Numbered from the stretch's first letter, positions 1 to 15,996 are shown. The stretch: 64,000 nucleotides of DNA from Myxocyprinus asiaticus (GCF_019703515.2 NC_059348.1:19239656-19303655), one strand, 5' to 3'. Numbers and translations: made by a program. The notes: generated by a model from the letters alone, not told the origin.

Positions 1-88
1 GCAGAAGAAAAAAAAATCATACACATCTGGGATGGCATGAGGGTGAGTAAATGATGAGAGAATTTTCATTTTTGGGTGAACTTTTCCT
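1..88. mobile_element. Right end of a TTAA-flanked MITE
   Basis: The terminal motif TTTTTGGGTGAAC and the preceding stretch that reads (on the opposite strand) as the usual left end of the family match the ends of the complete copies at 27330, 43505 and 58291. A TTAA follows at 89-92. The other end is outside the window. It lies in gata6 3' intron DNA. Confidence 0.8.
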
Positions 89-265
89 TTAAGGGTTAGG
101 TCTTTTGCATAAACAATATATTGTATGGTGTAATGCAGATGTAATATGTTTTAAACAGCACTTCATTAACAATGATAAATGTAAAACAACACATTTAGCT
201 GTAAGTTTGGCCCATTATTGACTAGTTCAAAAAGGAATTAGACAAATTTATAAGAATGAACTTAC

Positions 266-3545
<3,280 letters not shown>

Positions 3546-3599
3546 CCAGGATCGCTTTTTATATCCCTCAGTGCGCGGAAAATGGAGAGGCCGAGTACA
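3546..3599 (-). other. gata6: gata6 5'UTR part of exon 2
   Basis: 54 bases lie between the start codon and a strong acceptor (pyrimidine-rich tract, ATTTTCAG at 3607-3600). The human gene also has a non-coding exon 1 and a start codon in exon 2. Confidence 0.7.
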
Positions 3600-3684
3600 C
3601 TGAAAATGAGAAGATGAATTAAGGATGACTGTTATGTGGGTTATGGTGGATATATAGGCCCAAAGCACAAAGTGTGAATATATT

Positions 3685-3688
<4 letters not shown>

Positions 3689-3718
<30 letters not shown>
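3689..3718. repeat. Poly-A run
   Basis: Thirty A on the plus strand in gata6 intron 1 (poly-U in the transcript), upstream of the exon 2 acceptor. Confidence 0.9.
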
Positions 3719-3720
<2 letters not shown>

Positions 3721-4102
3721 TAGATTACACTTAAATTTCAAATGGCACTGCATGTAGAGGGTTTAAGAGGAGTTCAGAGCACCCAGACAACTATTGTTAA
3801 CGTTCCTAAGATGCCAAAGAAACTTTACCAACGGGAAGCATATACAGTTTATTAAGCGGGCAATAATTGCCGCAAATATTGAAAGAAATTCAAATTCATA
3901 GACTATGCGTAATGCTCACTTTTCATGACAGGGGCACAGTTTCACTTTAGAAATCGTGCAATGGTCATCTGTAAACTTACCCAAATCATTTCATGCTTGT
4001 AATGCCAGTGTTGTAATGTTGTGAAGCTACATGACATGAATGACCGCACACAACTTCACGATATTCCAAGGAAACACATGCGCACGTAGGTAATACTACT
4101 AC

Positions 4103-4214
4103 TACTACTACACACACACACACACACACACACCATACATTTACACTGAAGATCTGAATCCATCCGTGTCATGAGCCCGTCCTCCCTCCTGATGTAGCCT
4201 CATCATAATTACCA

Positions 4215-4250
<36 letters not shown>

Positions 4251-4327
4251 ACAGCGTAAGAGATAGGAAACAAAACGTAATATGTCTTTGCAGAAAAGAG
4301 ATAACCACTTGATAAGACCCACAACAG

Positions 4328-4400
<73 letters not shown>
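4103..4400. repeat. Microsatellite cluster: (CA)n, poly-A and (GA)n
   Basis: (CA)n at about 4109-4132, some 35 A at 4215-4249 and (GA)35 at 4330-4400 lie in gata6 intron 1, within 500 bases of the presumed transcription start. The GA run explains the Ser/Leu-rich open frames on the minus strand here. Confidence 0.95.
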
Positions 4401-4403
<3 letters not shown>

Positions 4404-4551
4404 AGAGAGGGAGAGAGACAGGGCAACAAAACAATACCCGAAATGATTTAGGTCCTCCTCAGCCCCAACAACCAGATGTTTGCCTAGAGCTGGGGAAGAC
4501 ATTTATAGTCAAGACGGAATATTTGGGAAGAAAAAGTCAGCACTGACCTAC

Positions 4552-4650
4552 TGGTGGATTGCCATAAGTTGCTGTTCGCAGGATCCAGCGGTTCTGTGGT
4601 GGCAGGTCTTGGAGAACATTAGGAATGGAAGTTCTCCGTTCACTAGTGAC
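4552..4650 (-). other. gata6: Probable non-coding exon 1 of gata6
   Basis: A GC-richer segment ends on the minus strand in CCACCA|GTAGGT at 4551 (alternative donor CCAGTAG|GTCAGT at 4547). The position, about 950 bases upstream of exon 2 and next to a CCAAT box, fits exon 1. The 5' boundary is a guess and no transcript evidence is available. Confidence 0.4.
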
Positions 4651-4760
4651 GATGTTTAAGAGAGGAGGCGCCTCCTGTTGCTCCGAGCCTCTGATTGGAT
4701 TCCAGCTTGAGCAAACACATCTGCTCGATAGGGGTGCTGCTCTTCACTTTCCACCCAACT
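4610..4760 (-). promoter_or_regulatory. gata6: Candidate gata6 core promoter
   Basis: A minus-strand CCAAT box (ATTGG on the plus strand at 4694-4698) and a perfect GC palindrome GGAGGCGCCTCC at 4664-4675 sit just upstream of the putative exon 1. There is no TATA box at the usual distance, in keeping with a TATA-less GATA6 promoter. Confidence 0.4.
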
Positions 4761-6446
4761 TAGTTTTCACGTCCTTGATGTCCAAATGGAAAATGCAACT
4801 CTTATATATCCGACTGCATTTTCAAAAGGGAAGAAACATGTCAATATTTAAGACCTATGAAAGATCATTGTAATTTAAACCAACACATTGTAATAAAACG
4901 TGTAAATAAGTGGGATCGTTCATTAATTGCCTATCATAAAAATAAATCTATATTTTATGGCCGTTTTCTTAAAGGTGTGCATATGCAGTAGTCTGAAAAA
5001 TGTTATAGACAAATAGTTGGGGGAGTAACTGATATATGAATGCCTTTTCGATTTCTAAAATCCCTTTCTGTAAAAAATAAATAAATAAAGCACTGCCCTG
5101 ATGTATTGTGGATGTATAATGTTGGGGTAATCATCAAAACAGAGTGATGAAATCACTCATTCTTTTCTGTGTTTTGATGTTGAACATTTTCCATGCTATG
5201 TAAATGAGGTCGTTGCTAATTAGTTCATCTAAGACGATGGGACATCATTTAGGGTTGTAAGGGATACACAAACACCCAGCGGGCAATAGGCATTACTGAG
5301 TGCTTGACTTTGAACAGGTGATAATTCATTCAGGCAGAATATACATTGTATTGTGACGTGATCAGGTGTGGGTGGATGTCAATTGGATTAATCATGAGGG
5401 TCCCTGACGCTTTTCCTTATCGAATATTTAACGCTATTTTAGAACGAACATAGAATTATTTCCAGAACTGTTTTTCATGTGTTCATAAAGTCACTGTAGT
5501 AAAATTCAGTCATAACTAAGCTCATACATTCAACACATGAACATAATATAATATGAGAATTCTAAGTAATGTTATTAACTCAATTCACAATAATAGATAT
5601 AAATATTATATAAACATTAAATATGTCATATTTAAACATCTGCAATGCGCTTAAACAGCCATTTAGATTTTTTCAGCGCAAATAATTATTCAGCCCTATT
5701 TTGGTTTTCTGTAATTTACTTCACATCCTTTTACTTTTAAATCATGATAACGATTTGTTAAAATCGAATTTTCATCATTTCTTCACTGCAGAAACCTCGC
5801 TCTCTTCGTAAATGAGGAAAAACTATAAGTAGGCTACAATAAAAAAGAAGAACATCATTCTAACATTATTTGCACAGTCCAGCTGCATTGAATTATTTTC
5901 CCCATGAGTACAGACGCTAACCAGACAATTTTCAAAGCAGTGTGTGAATCCATGACCCGGGCGTCAGTCTGCTGTCTGTCCTGTAGTGATCTGACGGATG
6001 AGCTGTTCTCTAAATGTGTCTCTTTGATAACAAAGACACAGTGAAATCAAATTATCTGCTGTCTTCCACAAACCACCGCAGACTATTTACACTGAAAAAA
6101 CTCACGAGGATAATTTTGCATAGGACATTTTGTTTTATATAGATCATTTTAATAAGGAGATTTAAAATAAATATGCGTTTGATCATTGATAGGTAGGCCT
6201 AATAAACTCTGATTGATTGCACTGAGATAAACTAACATTAATATATTAGCCATGATAAAACAAATATAACAAACTAATCATTCATTTTCAACCATCAAGC
6301 AAACATCATAAGAAGAAAAGCCTAATAGATAATAATAATAATAACAACAACAATAATAATAATAATCTCCAATGATTAATAATAGCTCAAATTAAAGACT
6401 CAAATCGCATTGCGGATATTATGTGCGAGAATCAGCAGGGTATCTG

Positions 6447-6494
<48 letters not shown>

Positions 6495-7060
6495 TAAATA
6501 CAGATTGGCCAGTATGTTGACATTTAATAATCTAATATTTTTTAATACACACTAAATTTTTACTAATGCGAAGCACACAAAAAAATGAACTAAACAACAG
6601 TATTCTCAGTGTCTCAGTGTACGCATTACATAATAATGTGCAATTGTCATACACATTAGGCGTATCAAGATTAGCTCTACAGCTTGCTGTTTATTGTCTT
6701 GAAAACAAGAAATCTCTCTTTTCGAAATAGTAAGTAATAATAAGGTCGCATTTGGAATAAGAAAACAAATCCTGAACGTATTGAAATCACAGACTTAAAG
6801 TTATTCCCAAGAATACTGGCTTCAACACTATCAAATAATTTTATTTATTTACAAGGCCACTGCAAAAGGGAGTCTTTATCAGACTGTCTCCATGTGTACT
6901 TTGACCTTACTATGTACAACGAATTTAACGAACACTAAAGGGACACAATCAATGTTTGTGCCAATGAGGTTTTCTTTAACAGATAAAGACATCTTGCACT
7001 GACCAATGATTTTAACGGCAGTATTAAAATAAGCATTTTATAAGCAATAATATACATAGC

Positions 7061-7100
<40 letters not shown>

Positions 7101-7761
7101 TAAAAACCATTCAAAAGCCTTATTATCAAATTTATCATCATAAAATAATTACAATTATTATTAGTAGACCACTACTATGAATTCTTTTTATTTTTTATTA
7201 TTATTACAATTAGTATTTCATTATTGTTATTATAAAATAATAATAAAAATAATTAATAAAAAAAGTACTATTCTTGGACAAAGATTTTGAATTGTTTTCA
7301 TATCAAATAAAATATGACAGTATGGTCTACTTATATGGAATTTATTTGTTAATCACATTTTATTACAGAATAAAAGAATCCTTCAAGTAGTGCCATCTGA
7401 ATAGTTTTTATCTCCGTTTAATTAGACAGCCTCAAGTAGGTAAGGGAAGTGATGTTTGTAATTAATCCTTGACATATCAGATATTTGCTAATGTTGCTTC
7501 AAACAATGTTTCTTGTATCACAACCATTGCATAGTTAGTTTGCTGTGTGTTATACACCACTAGAGTTTTTGCTGTATGAAATATGATGATATAGTGATTA
7601 AATACTCATTATTGCCTCTGGTGACATATTGTAAGATGGGGTGTTGGCTTTTCCCTGAAAGAACAGTCATAGCACATGAACTCACTGTTGTGAATAGTGC
7701 TCAACAAAAAAGATGAAACATATAGTAACTTTAACACATCCGCCTCACCCCCATGCCCCCC

Positions 7762-7798
<37 letters not shown>

Positions 7799-8960
7799 TT
7801 ATGTAAATTATATGCCTTAAAAAGTTTAAAAGGAAAATGCAAATGTATGTTCTAAATGACCTATTTGATGTTAAAGACCCCTGGAATTCAAAAGGATGGC
7901 ACTGATTTATCCTAAATATATAAATAATAAAAACTTCTTTACACAGTACCAAACACTCAAGTTACTTCCTGCATTTCAGCAATTCACTCTCTGTCCCATT
8001 TGTACATTAAAATTTAACCTATTTACTTATGGTTTATGACATATGTCGTTACATTTTTATGCCTGACTCGGCCTTCTCTGGTTGAACTGAAAGTCAGAGA
8101 GTGTCACCTTTTGAGAGGGACAGTTAGAGGCATAGGCTATATGTAGCTGTTTGCAATAGTAGATGATTAAACAAGAAAGCGTAAAAGCAACCTTTGTGTG
8201 TATATGACTGTGTATATGTGGGTGTGTGGGAGAGGCCTTCGATAGTAAACGTGTTAACAACCTTCTCACAGATCTCTAGTCACACCCAGTTGGAGTCATG
8301 CGATTCACCGCCATGACAACTGTATTTCTCTTAGTAACCTGCTCTCAGTGTCAGTGGTGAGAATTCAGTGGAGATACAGAAGCACTGAATTGTGGAGGAA
8401 GTAAAAAAGGGAGAACATTGTATCTGTCTTGAGCTGTGATTGTTTGCATGTAATAATAGTGGATAAAATACTTATATATTAATATTAATATTCTATAAAT
8501 TTTATATAGATGGAGAAACAATGGTAATATTAAATATATGGTAATGGTGTAGCTGCGTTATGTTAGTAAAATGAAGCTGCTTAATTGTTGTATGAAAATG
8601 AAGTTATGAAAAATTCAAATGAACATTTGGACTATGAACTTTTAGGTTCTCTGTGTTTCCTGTTTCTATAGAGCATCCAGCAACTTAACTTTTCTAAAAA
8701 TGTGAATAGTGGCATTTGTTTGTCTGTGCATTAATGCTGCATTTTAAATTTGTTTCCTTTGAATTGCAAAAGCATAACTAATGATTAATCATGATAGTAT
8801 TTTTTATCTTTAAAGCTTTAGCTTTAGTGAAAAGAGCATAGTTTTATTTGGCATGTTTGAATCCATTTCTGTGAATAGACCGAATATAGTGTGCATGGAT
8901 CCTGTAGTCATTATAGCAACATCCTACTGTAGGGATGCTGGTGTTAAATATGAAAGCTTT
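4761..8960. other. gata6 upstream flank, no gene seen
   Basis: AT-rich DNA without coding potential or recognisable transposon ends. It has (TTA)n at 6446-6494, (AAT)n at 7062-7099 and (CA)n at 7767-7796. Stretches 5200-5420, 5880-6100 and 7420-7510 are less repetitive and carry clustered transcription-factor-like motifs (see findings). Confidence 0.6.
5880..6100. promoter_or_regulatory. Candidate gata6 enhancer
   Basis: A compact non-repetitive stretch holds TCTTTGATAACAAAGA (a near palindrome overlapping TCF/LEF-, SOX- and GATA-type sites), AAATTATCTGC (GATA) and AACCACCGCA (RUNX-type). It lies about 1.3 kb upstream of the likely start. This is motif inspection only. Confidence 0.3.
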
Positions 8961-9206
8961 TTACACACTGGAACAAAGATAATTATGAATTAGAAAAAAA
9001 AAAAAAAAAAACCTTGTACAGAAGATCAGCATCAACAACTCCAAAAGGTTTTCCAGAACCTATTAGGCAGTGAAGAGTTGAGAGCAGTCAAGCACATTAG
9101 ATGACCCACGAGAGATGAGCTGGATATTACAGATAAGAGCCCCAGTCATCTGTCATTTGATTCAAGTGTTTAAGAAATTATTAGAGCTAGAGCTTAGTTG
9201 TTAGGG

Positions 9207-9741
9207 CCTGTCTATACTCTGTATACAGCGGTCAGTAGATATAATGATGGCTGCATTATGGAACAGACCTAAATGATTTTGGTTTCTTTATAATAGAATA
9301 TAATACTTTTTTTCTATCCAAATTTACACATTCATAGAAACTGAATTGAAGAAATCAGAAATTGTCTCACTTTTTACATTACTGTTATTTTTTTATTATT
9401 ATTATTTTTCTGTGTATTTACACAAGTATATGGAGTACTTCTTATGTAGGCTACAAAAATAAATATATATGTTTTTTAATTTAGTAATTTTTTTTTATTA
9501 CAATGTATGCTATGTAATTTTTGTATTGTAACTGTAATGATTTTAATGAACATGAAATATGCGTATAATATAATAAATTAATAATGAACAATTATAATTA
9601 TTAGTATTATATCTGGTAAATATAAGAATAAATACATATAAGAATAAAATATATAATAAATAAATATATAAATAATGACCCAATATATGTTTTTTTATAC
9701 TGCCACAATTTACTGGCACAATAATAATAATAATAATAATA

Positions 9742-9777
<36 letters not shown>

Positions 9778-9833
9778 TGTGATTGCTTTGCAAATGTTTT
9801 TGATATAGTACCATTAAATACACATAAAAAACT

Positions 9834-9868
<35 letters not shown>

Positions 9869-9940
9869 GTCTATACTTTATATACAGCAGTCAGAAGATA
9901 TAATGATAGCTTTATTAAAGAACAGGTCCTAATTATGTTA
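9207..9940. repeat. Local direct duplication
   Basis: The sequence CTGTCTATACT..TATACAGC.GTCAG.AGATATAATGAT..CT occurs at about 9209-9280 and again at 9868-9933 in direct orientation, roughly 660 bases apart. Between them lie the copy of the 2037-2290 repeat, an (AAT)n/(ATT)n array and (CTAA)n at 9837-9867. Confidence 0.75.
9719..9777. repeat. (AAT)n-(ATT)n palindromic microsatellite
   Basis: An (AAT)n block passes directly into (ATT)n, so the array is self-complementary and can form a hairpin or cruciform. Confidence 0.9.
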
Positions 9941-12517
9941 TTATAGTAAATGTGATGTGATGTAATATAATAGTTGTATTGTTATTATATCAGGTAAATA
10001 TGAATAAATAATTACAAAACAACTAACTTATTAACTGACTAACCAACTTACTATATACTGTATATTTAAAAACGAATCACTTGGTGTGGATTTGCATAAA
10101 GCTGGAGTTCAGGGGCATCTTGCTCTTTCTGAGTATGAACAGTATGAACAGGATCAAAGCTACACTGGCCTGCATTTCTGTATGTGCCTCACCTTTGAAC
10201 CTTCATAAGTACCACAAAGTGAAATCAATATTGTTTAGCCACTGCCTGCATGTGACCACTACCACCACTGCCCTCCAAAAATAAAATGAAGCTTTTGTTC
10301 TTTGAGCAGTGTTGTTTTTTCCATACACCGTCCAATCAGCCCTCATCCTGCAGGGCTGTGCCTGTGTTTTGTCTGGGGAGAAGGTCAGCTTTGTGGTACA
10401 GACTGTGGCTTTCCCTGAATCAGCTGTTTCAGCACCAGTGGACGCTATCTACTGTCTATTCTGACAATTGGTACATCACCAGAGCATGAGACTTGGGCCG
10501 CCAACAAAAGGTGAGAAAAGCATATGCCTAAGTAATATCTCTGACAAGGAGCCATGTCATTGGCGGTCATGATTTTGTTTCATGGATATGCAGGTCGACA
10601 TGATTATTTTTGATATTACACTTTGGCAATGATAAATAAGGATCGCTGATATGATTTTCCCCAAAAAATAAAATAAATAAATAAATACAAACAAATAAAT
10701 AAATAATTAATATGTATTTTTTATTTGAAAAGCATATTTAAGTAGTACTTAATATCTTTACTTTTAACATAGCTCTTATATCTGTATTTAAAAATATACC
10801 ATAAACCTACAAAGCAAGAACAAAACAAAAACCAGACAAAAGAGGGAAATGAAAATGACACAATATTATATTTGTTTTACAAAATAAAAGAGTGAGGGTC
10901 AGTGACAGCAATGTAATAAATTCATTCTTCATATCTTTCATGACACTTAAAACAAATATTTGGGGATGTAACAATTTTTTTTATACATTATATATGTGGA
11001 GTTTTAACATCCAGCTGACCTGTTGACCCTTTATATGGGGGTATCAGTCCCAAATTGTTTACCTTAAACTTTTTCGGACTTTCAAGATCTAATTGTCTCT
11101 CTATAATAATATGTATTTCCTGCCAAAAGGACTGAATTTCCTTGCAACCCCAAAAATGTGACAATGGATAACATGTAAATCACCATATTGTCTCCAGAAC
11201 ATTTATCTTCAAAACTGAGCTTTTCTTTTCAGGTGTAATAAAGAAACAAACCACATTCTTCCAACGAAATTTCCTCAGATTAAAAGATGCAGTTGTTTGC
11301 TTTCGAACAGTACAAATACTTTCCCATTCCTCATTAGATTACTGTAATCTTAAAATTGCTTCATATGCGATGCAGTCTTGCATGGTATGTCAAACACAAT
11401 GAGGTATAACTTTTTAAAAATAACTTGAGATTACATTCAACTCGGATATTTTAAAAGTGAAGTTGTGATTCAGTGGCACAAGCCATTTGCAAGGGTACGA
11501 ATGGTACCCTTCATCTTTGCATGGAAACATGTTGTCATGCCTCAGACGGTTTCTTTCCAGTTCTTTGTCTGGAGAACAAAGCTGTGCACTTCAGTCACGA
11601 TAAGATCTCACCCTGCTCCAGAGGAGTGAAGTCCCACCAAACATGACCACCATGATATAGCACTGTATCCCGCTGTCCTAGTGACCATGCAAATTCACCG
11701 TGCACGACCTCTATGGTCATACACACACACAAAACATAGATTGTGACATACTCGCTGTAAGGGCTATCAAGTCATACATGCTCACTTTTTGAAAACCCAC
11801 ATGCAAAAGTTTGTTTCGGACAGAAAATAAATATGCATTCTACATTCTCCAATTATGTTTTTATCAGGTCATCAGGTGCTTATTCTTTCATTACCAGCTC
11901 TGTACCAGGCACTGTTAGAGAAGGGCCCACTGTTTGCCTCTCTGTTTACCCATGGTGGGATTTAAGTGAGTCTGGATCTGCTCCCTACAGGGGAAAAAGA
12001 AAGAAAAAGAGCGAGCCACAGTGATACTATCGAAAAACAATGTGTCACTCCCTCTCACTTCTCCCAGACTGATTGGTTTTTAAGTTCTGGTCATTCAGCT
12101 CTTGTTCTGTCATACTGCAGTACAAGTGACCAGACTGCAGTGCTATTGGGTTTATTGTGTTTGTTTTTGAAAAGGCATCCAAGGCCATGAAGCAGCGGAA
12201 CTTGGAAATGGGAGTTGTATCAGGCAGATCTGCTGTACATATAATGCTGACATTGTGGAGAGGTTTAGAGAGGCATGGGAGAGCAGAGCTTTGTGCTGTA
12301 GACAGATATACAGCACTTCCATGTAATGTCTCTACAGCACGTATGCAGACTGCTGGAACTCCACCTTGTCCTTCTTTTAAACAAGCTTTTTCTGTCAAAA
12401 GAAAATGTGAGTGGAGCTTGCCTGTACAAAACTAACCGCCACAATGCTTTAGTGTTGCGGGTGGTTACGAGTATGTTGCTATGTAGTAGCTGCTGGGGTC
12501 AAAAGACCTCACCATAA
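9940..12517. other. Intergenic stretch, no gene seen
   Basis: Short open frames of 60-117 residues at 10081-10489 and 11833-12517 overlap on both strands and resemble no family I know. AT-rich simple repeats occur at 10660-10720. Confidence 0.5.
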
Positions 12518-12716
12518 AGTGATAGAGTGATTTGTAAATTCTATTCACCCTGTGCTGTATTAAAAGCACTACAACAACACATTATTTGATGTTTTACCTT
12601 GTAAATTATTTTGTTTCGTTTGAAAATATACATTCATTTAAAATCAGATGATTTAAAAAAAAAAAAAAAAAATGGGACAGTCAAGTTTTTACCACTATGT
12701 AACAGCACAATTTCTT

Positions 12717-13007
12717 CTAATAACACTTATTAATCGTTTGGGCACAAGACACAAGATTGTTAAGTTTAGCAAGCAGAATTTTTCCCCATTCATCTATTAT
12801 GCAGGTCTTCAGCTGCGCAATTGTACGAGGCCTTTGTTGCTGTGTAGTGCGTTTCATAATGTGCCACACATTCTCATTTGGAGACAGGTCAAGACTGCAG
12901 GCAGGCAAATCTAGCACCCGCACTCTCTGCTCACACAGCCATGCACTTGTAATCCGGGCAGTATGTGATTTGGCTTTGACCTGCTGGAAAACCACTTCTG
13001 AATGCAT
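12717..13007 (-). pseudogene. Tc1/mariner transposase fragment
   Basis: 96 residues from the catalytic C-terminal half. VVFQQVKAKSHTARITSAWL corresponds to the FQQDNAxxHTA block, but the Asp-Asn is replaced by Val-Lys, so the second catalytic Asp is lost. LDLSPNENVWHIMKR keeps the final Glu. The N-terminal half is displaced or missing because of the nested insertion. It is non-functional. Confidence 0.85.
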
Positions 13008-13148
13008 GTGATCTCCAATCCCTCAGATGTCACTGTCTTAAAAACTGTCATTCTTCTGTAATGGACATGATGACATGGGTTTGGTAATACTTCAGCAAAC
13101 CTTTGTCAGTCAACACCATTCACTGCTGGATCCACAGATGTAAGTTAA

Positions 13149-13739
13149 AGGAATGTTCCGGGTTCAATACAAGTTAGGCTGGTAATGTTGATTACCACAA
13201 AAATGTATTTTCGACTTGTTCCTCCTTTAAAAAAAAAAAAAAAAAAGAATATCTGGGTTACAGTGAGGCACTTACAATGGAAGTGAATGTGGCCAATTTT
13301 TGGAGGGTTTAAAGGTAGAAGTTTGAAGCTTATAATTTTATAAAAGCACTTACATTAATTCCTCTGTTAAAATGCATGTATTGTTTGAGCTGTATAGTTG
13401 TTTAAATTGTCATTTTTACAGTTGTTTGAGGGTTTGTTGACATTACATCATCATAGCACCAAAGTTGTAAAATTGACTTTACACAGAAAAGGTTTGTAAG
13501 TGAATTTATCACACTAAAATCATGTTTACATGCACATTGTTTATGTCTTGTGGCTATACTTTTGAAACAGTGAGTATTTTAACGTTCAAAAATTGGCCCC
13601 CATTGACTTCCATTGTAAGTGCCTCACTGGAACACAGATTTTTGCTTTTTTCAAGAAAAGGAAGGATGAGTCAAAAATAATTTTTATGGTAATCAGTGTT
13701 GTCACAAAAGCTTAACTTGTATTGAACCCAGAATATTCC
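13149..13739. mobile_element. TTAA-flanked MITE nested in the mariner copy
   Basis: Long inverted ends: AGGAATGTTCCGGGTTCAAT at the left and ATTGAACCCAGAATATTCC at the right. Inside them, CACTTACAATGGAAGTGAATG pairs with a matching inverse near 13600-13625. TTAA occurs at 13145-13148 and 13740-13743. Confidence 0.85.
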
Positions 13740-13991
13740 TTAAACTTGTATTTGTAGATGCAGCAGTGAACGGCGACTGTCCTATCTTTTTTGGAATGTA
13801 TTGCAATCATCAAATTTGAAATGAGTGTATGTTTTCAAAATACAATTAAATTAACAAGGTAAAACATCAAATAATGTGTTGTTGTGGTGTTTTCAAAATA
13901 ACACAGGGAGAATATAATTTACAAATCAATCTTTTTTTTAATTTTATTAGCATTTTTCATATTGTCCCAACTTTTTAAGAATTGGGGTTGT

Positions 13992-15990
13992 ATAATATTT
14001 TATGTTCTGGTCCTGTGTGGCTCATGTCCCTCCTTCAATGCAAGGCTATGCTTTTCCTATTTCTATTTTTAAGGAAAAAAAGAACTTGAACAGCAAGTGG
14101 TGGCTGCCTCTCCCTGTGCACATGACATCATGGCAATGCCAGTTAAAAGTCTCCTGTCCACATATGTGTTGAGGAATTAATGAGAAGTGAGGAACCAGCA
14201 TGATCTGCTCCACCCACCACATCAATGACCCCCCAGTGCCCTAAACCTCCTCTCTCTATCCTCAAAACTCCCTCTATTACTCCTCCTTGTCAGCCTTTAA
14301 GGTCTATTAGCTTTGATAGGCTGATGTATAGCTGTAATGCTTGGTCCCATTGGAACTTCATGTTTGGGGAGAACAAGAAAGCAACAATATGCAAACCCTG
14401 TAGTAGGGGTACTTCAAACCATCAATAAAGGGGTATTATAAACAATATATGCAATGACTCAGAATATTGGAGACAGTCAGAGGTGTCTTATCTGCTTTGT
14501 TGTGACCTGCACCAGCCTTGATCATTTCTACTGAGATCCTAAGATGTATTTTCTTTGAAAAAAGATTTGATGTACTTGTACGTCATCTTGCACACTAATC
14601 TAATCATTACTGGTAATCAAGTAATTTGATTTGATTTGGCTTTTAAAATTAGATATTTGAGCATAAATAGTCAGTATTACTCTGTCAGCATTCTTAGGGG
14701 TATGCTACTGGTTCAGTAGAGTATTCTGTGTTTAACTTTTTTTTTCATTACATGGGCACAAGCCTAAATCAAACTTTTGTTGCCCTACTAACCACTAGAA
14801 TATAGCTCTGATATATTTATTTGATTCTGCCAATACTGTTTTGATATGAACGCCTTTTTTTGACCCAACGTTATAGTCATAAAGTCATATGAACCAAAAT
14901 CGAAAATTTATTGGAAGTCTAAACTGCCCACAAAAAGCAAAATGCAGCAACTACACATTTTGTCAAAAACTAATTTATGACTGAAATTGTGTCTCTTAGA
15001 CAATGATCTGTCCTGTAACAGACAAGTTTGGCTCAACTATGCTCAGATTCAGAGAAAATGGAGTGTGACTATTTTATAATGAGCATTTGGCTTGACAGTC
15101 AAAAAACTTTGAAGCGTTTCAGTGTTGTCCTAGTTGTTGCGTTTTGGTTTTGTAGATCTCTAATGGCCTCATCTTTCCATCTCATCACCTGGTCACACTT
15201 TACCTTTAAAAGCAGATAGAGTGAGCTTGGCTCAGTTGTTTTGAGCTGTTGAAAAAAAATAAACACTGACCAGACATTCTCACCTTGCTCACTTCAAACA
15301 CCATCTCTAAGAACAATTGGCCTGCTTGTAGCGAGCAGTCGTTCCGTGTACCTGTGTTTACCTTTGGCCTGTGAGCCGAGCCAACAGCGGAATTCAAAGG
15401 GCATGGGCTCTTAGAGTGCTCACTCTCCCTGTTACCATTGTGTTGTCACATTATGTAAAGATTCTCCCCCCCATACAAGACAAAGGGCTCACTGGATAAG
15501 CAAATGTAAAGCTCACCCAAAGCAACCTGAGAAAACAAAATGTGATGCTGCCCTGGTCTTTCATTAAGCACCTGAAACAGGTCATACTTGAAGATATTCA
15601 AAAAAATATTTTTTGAATGGAAAAACACTACAATATTAGATGAACACCAATAGAAATTGTTACTAAATTCATGCTCAAAACTAATCAAGCCTAAAAATCA
15701 AATAAATGTGTGTTATAGGAATTGAAGTTATTTCTGAAAAGGTTGACATCATTAGCTTACTGGTTCACCATCATAAATGTCAAAGTATACTTGCATAGAA
15801 TTCATCATCAGCACAGTACACACTTGATACTTCAAATGTTGTATTTTGTTGAGGCGAGGTGTGCCATTCCTTTTCTAAGTGACTGGAAGTAAAAAAAAAT
15901 AAAAAAATCCCACTGACTGATTGAAGGAGGAACCCAAGCTATATCTAGGGACCAGAATATCATATAGACCACGGGTGGGTGCTTTAGACT
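13992..15990. other. Intergenic stretch, no gene seen
   Basis: No coding family and no transposon ends recognised. Short open frames only. Confidence 0.5.
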
Positions 15991-15996
15991 CGGGCA

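Larger units (their letters stand above)
12518..13991. mobile_element. Degenerate Tc1/mariner element with a nested MITE
   Basis: Subterminal inverted repeats: AAGCACTACAACAACAC and CATTATTTGATGTTTTACC near 12565-12600 match the reverse complement of 13855-13910. The right end reads AATTGGGGTTGTA, the usual terminus of a common fish mariner family. The outer 60 or so bases of the left end are missing. A MITE at 13149-13739 interrupts it. Confidence 0.8.

Noticed and set aside
4141..4502. Ser/Leu-rich minus-strand frames of about 90 residues
   Set aside because: Produced by the (GA)n and poly-A tracts in gata6 intron 1.
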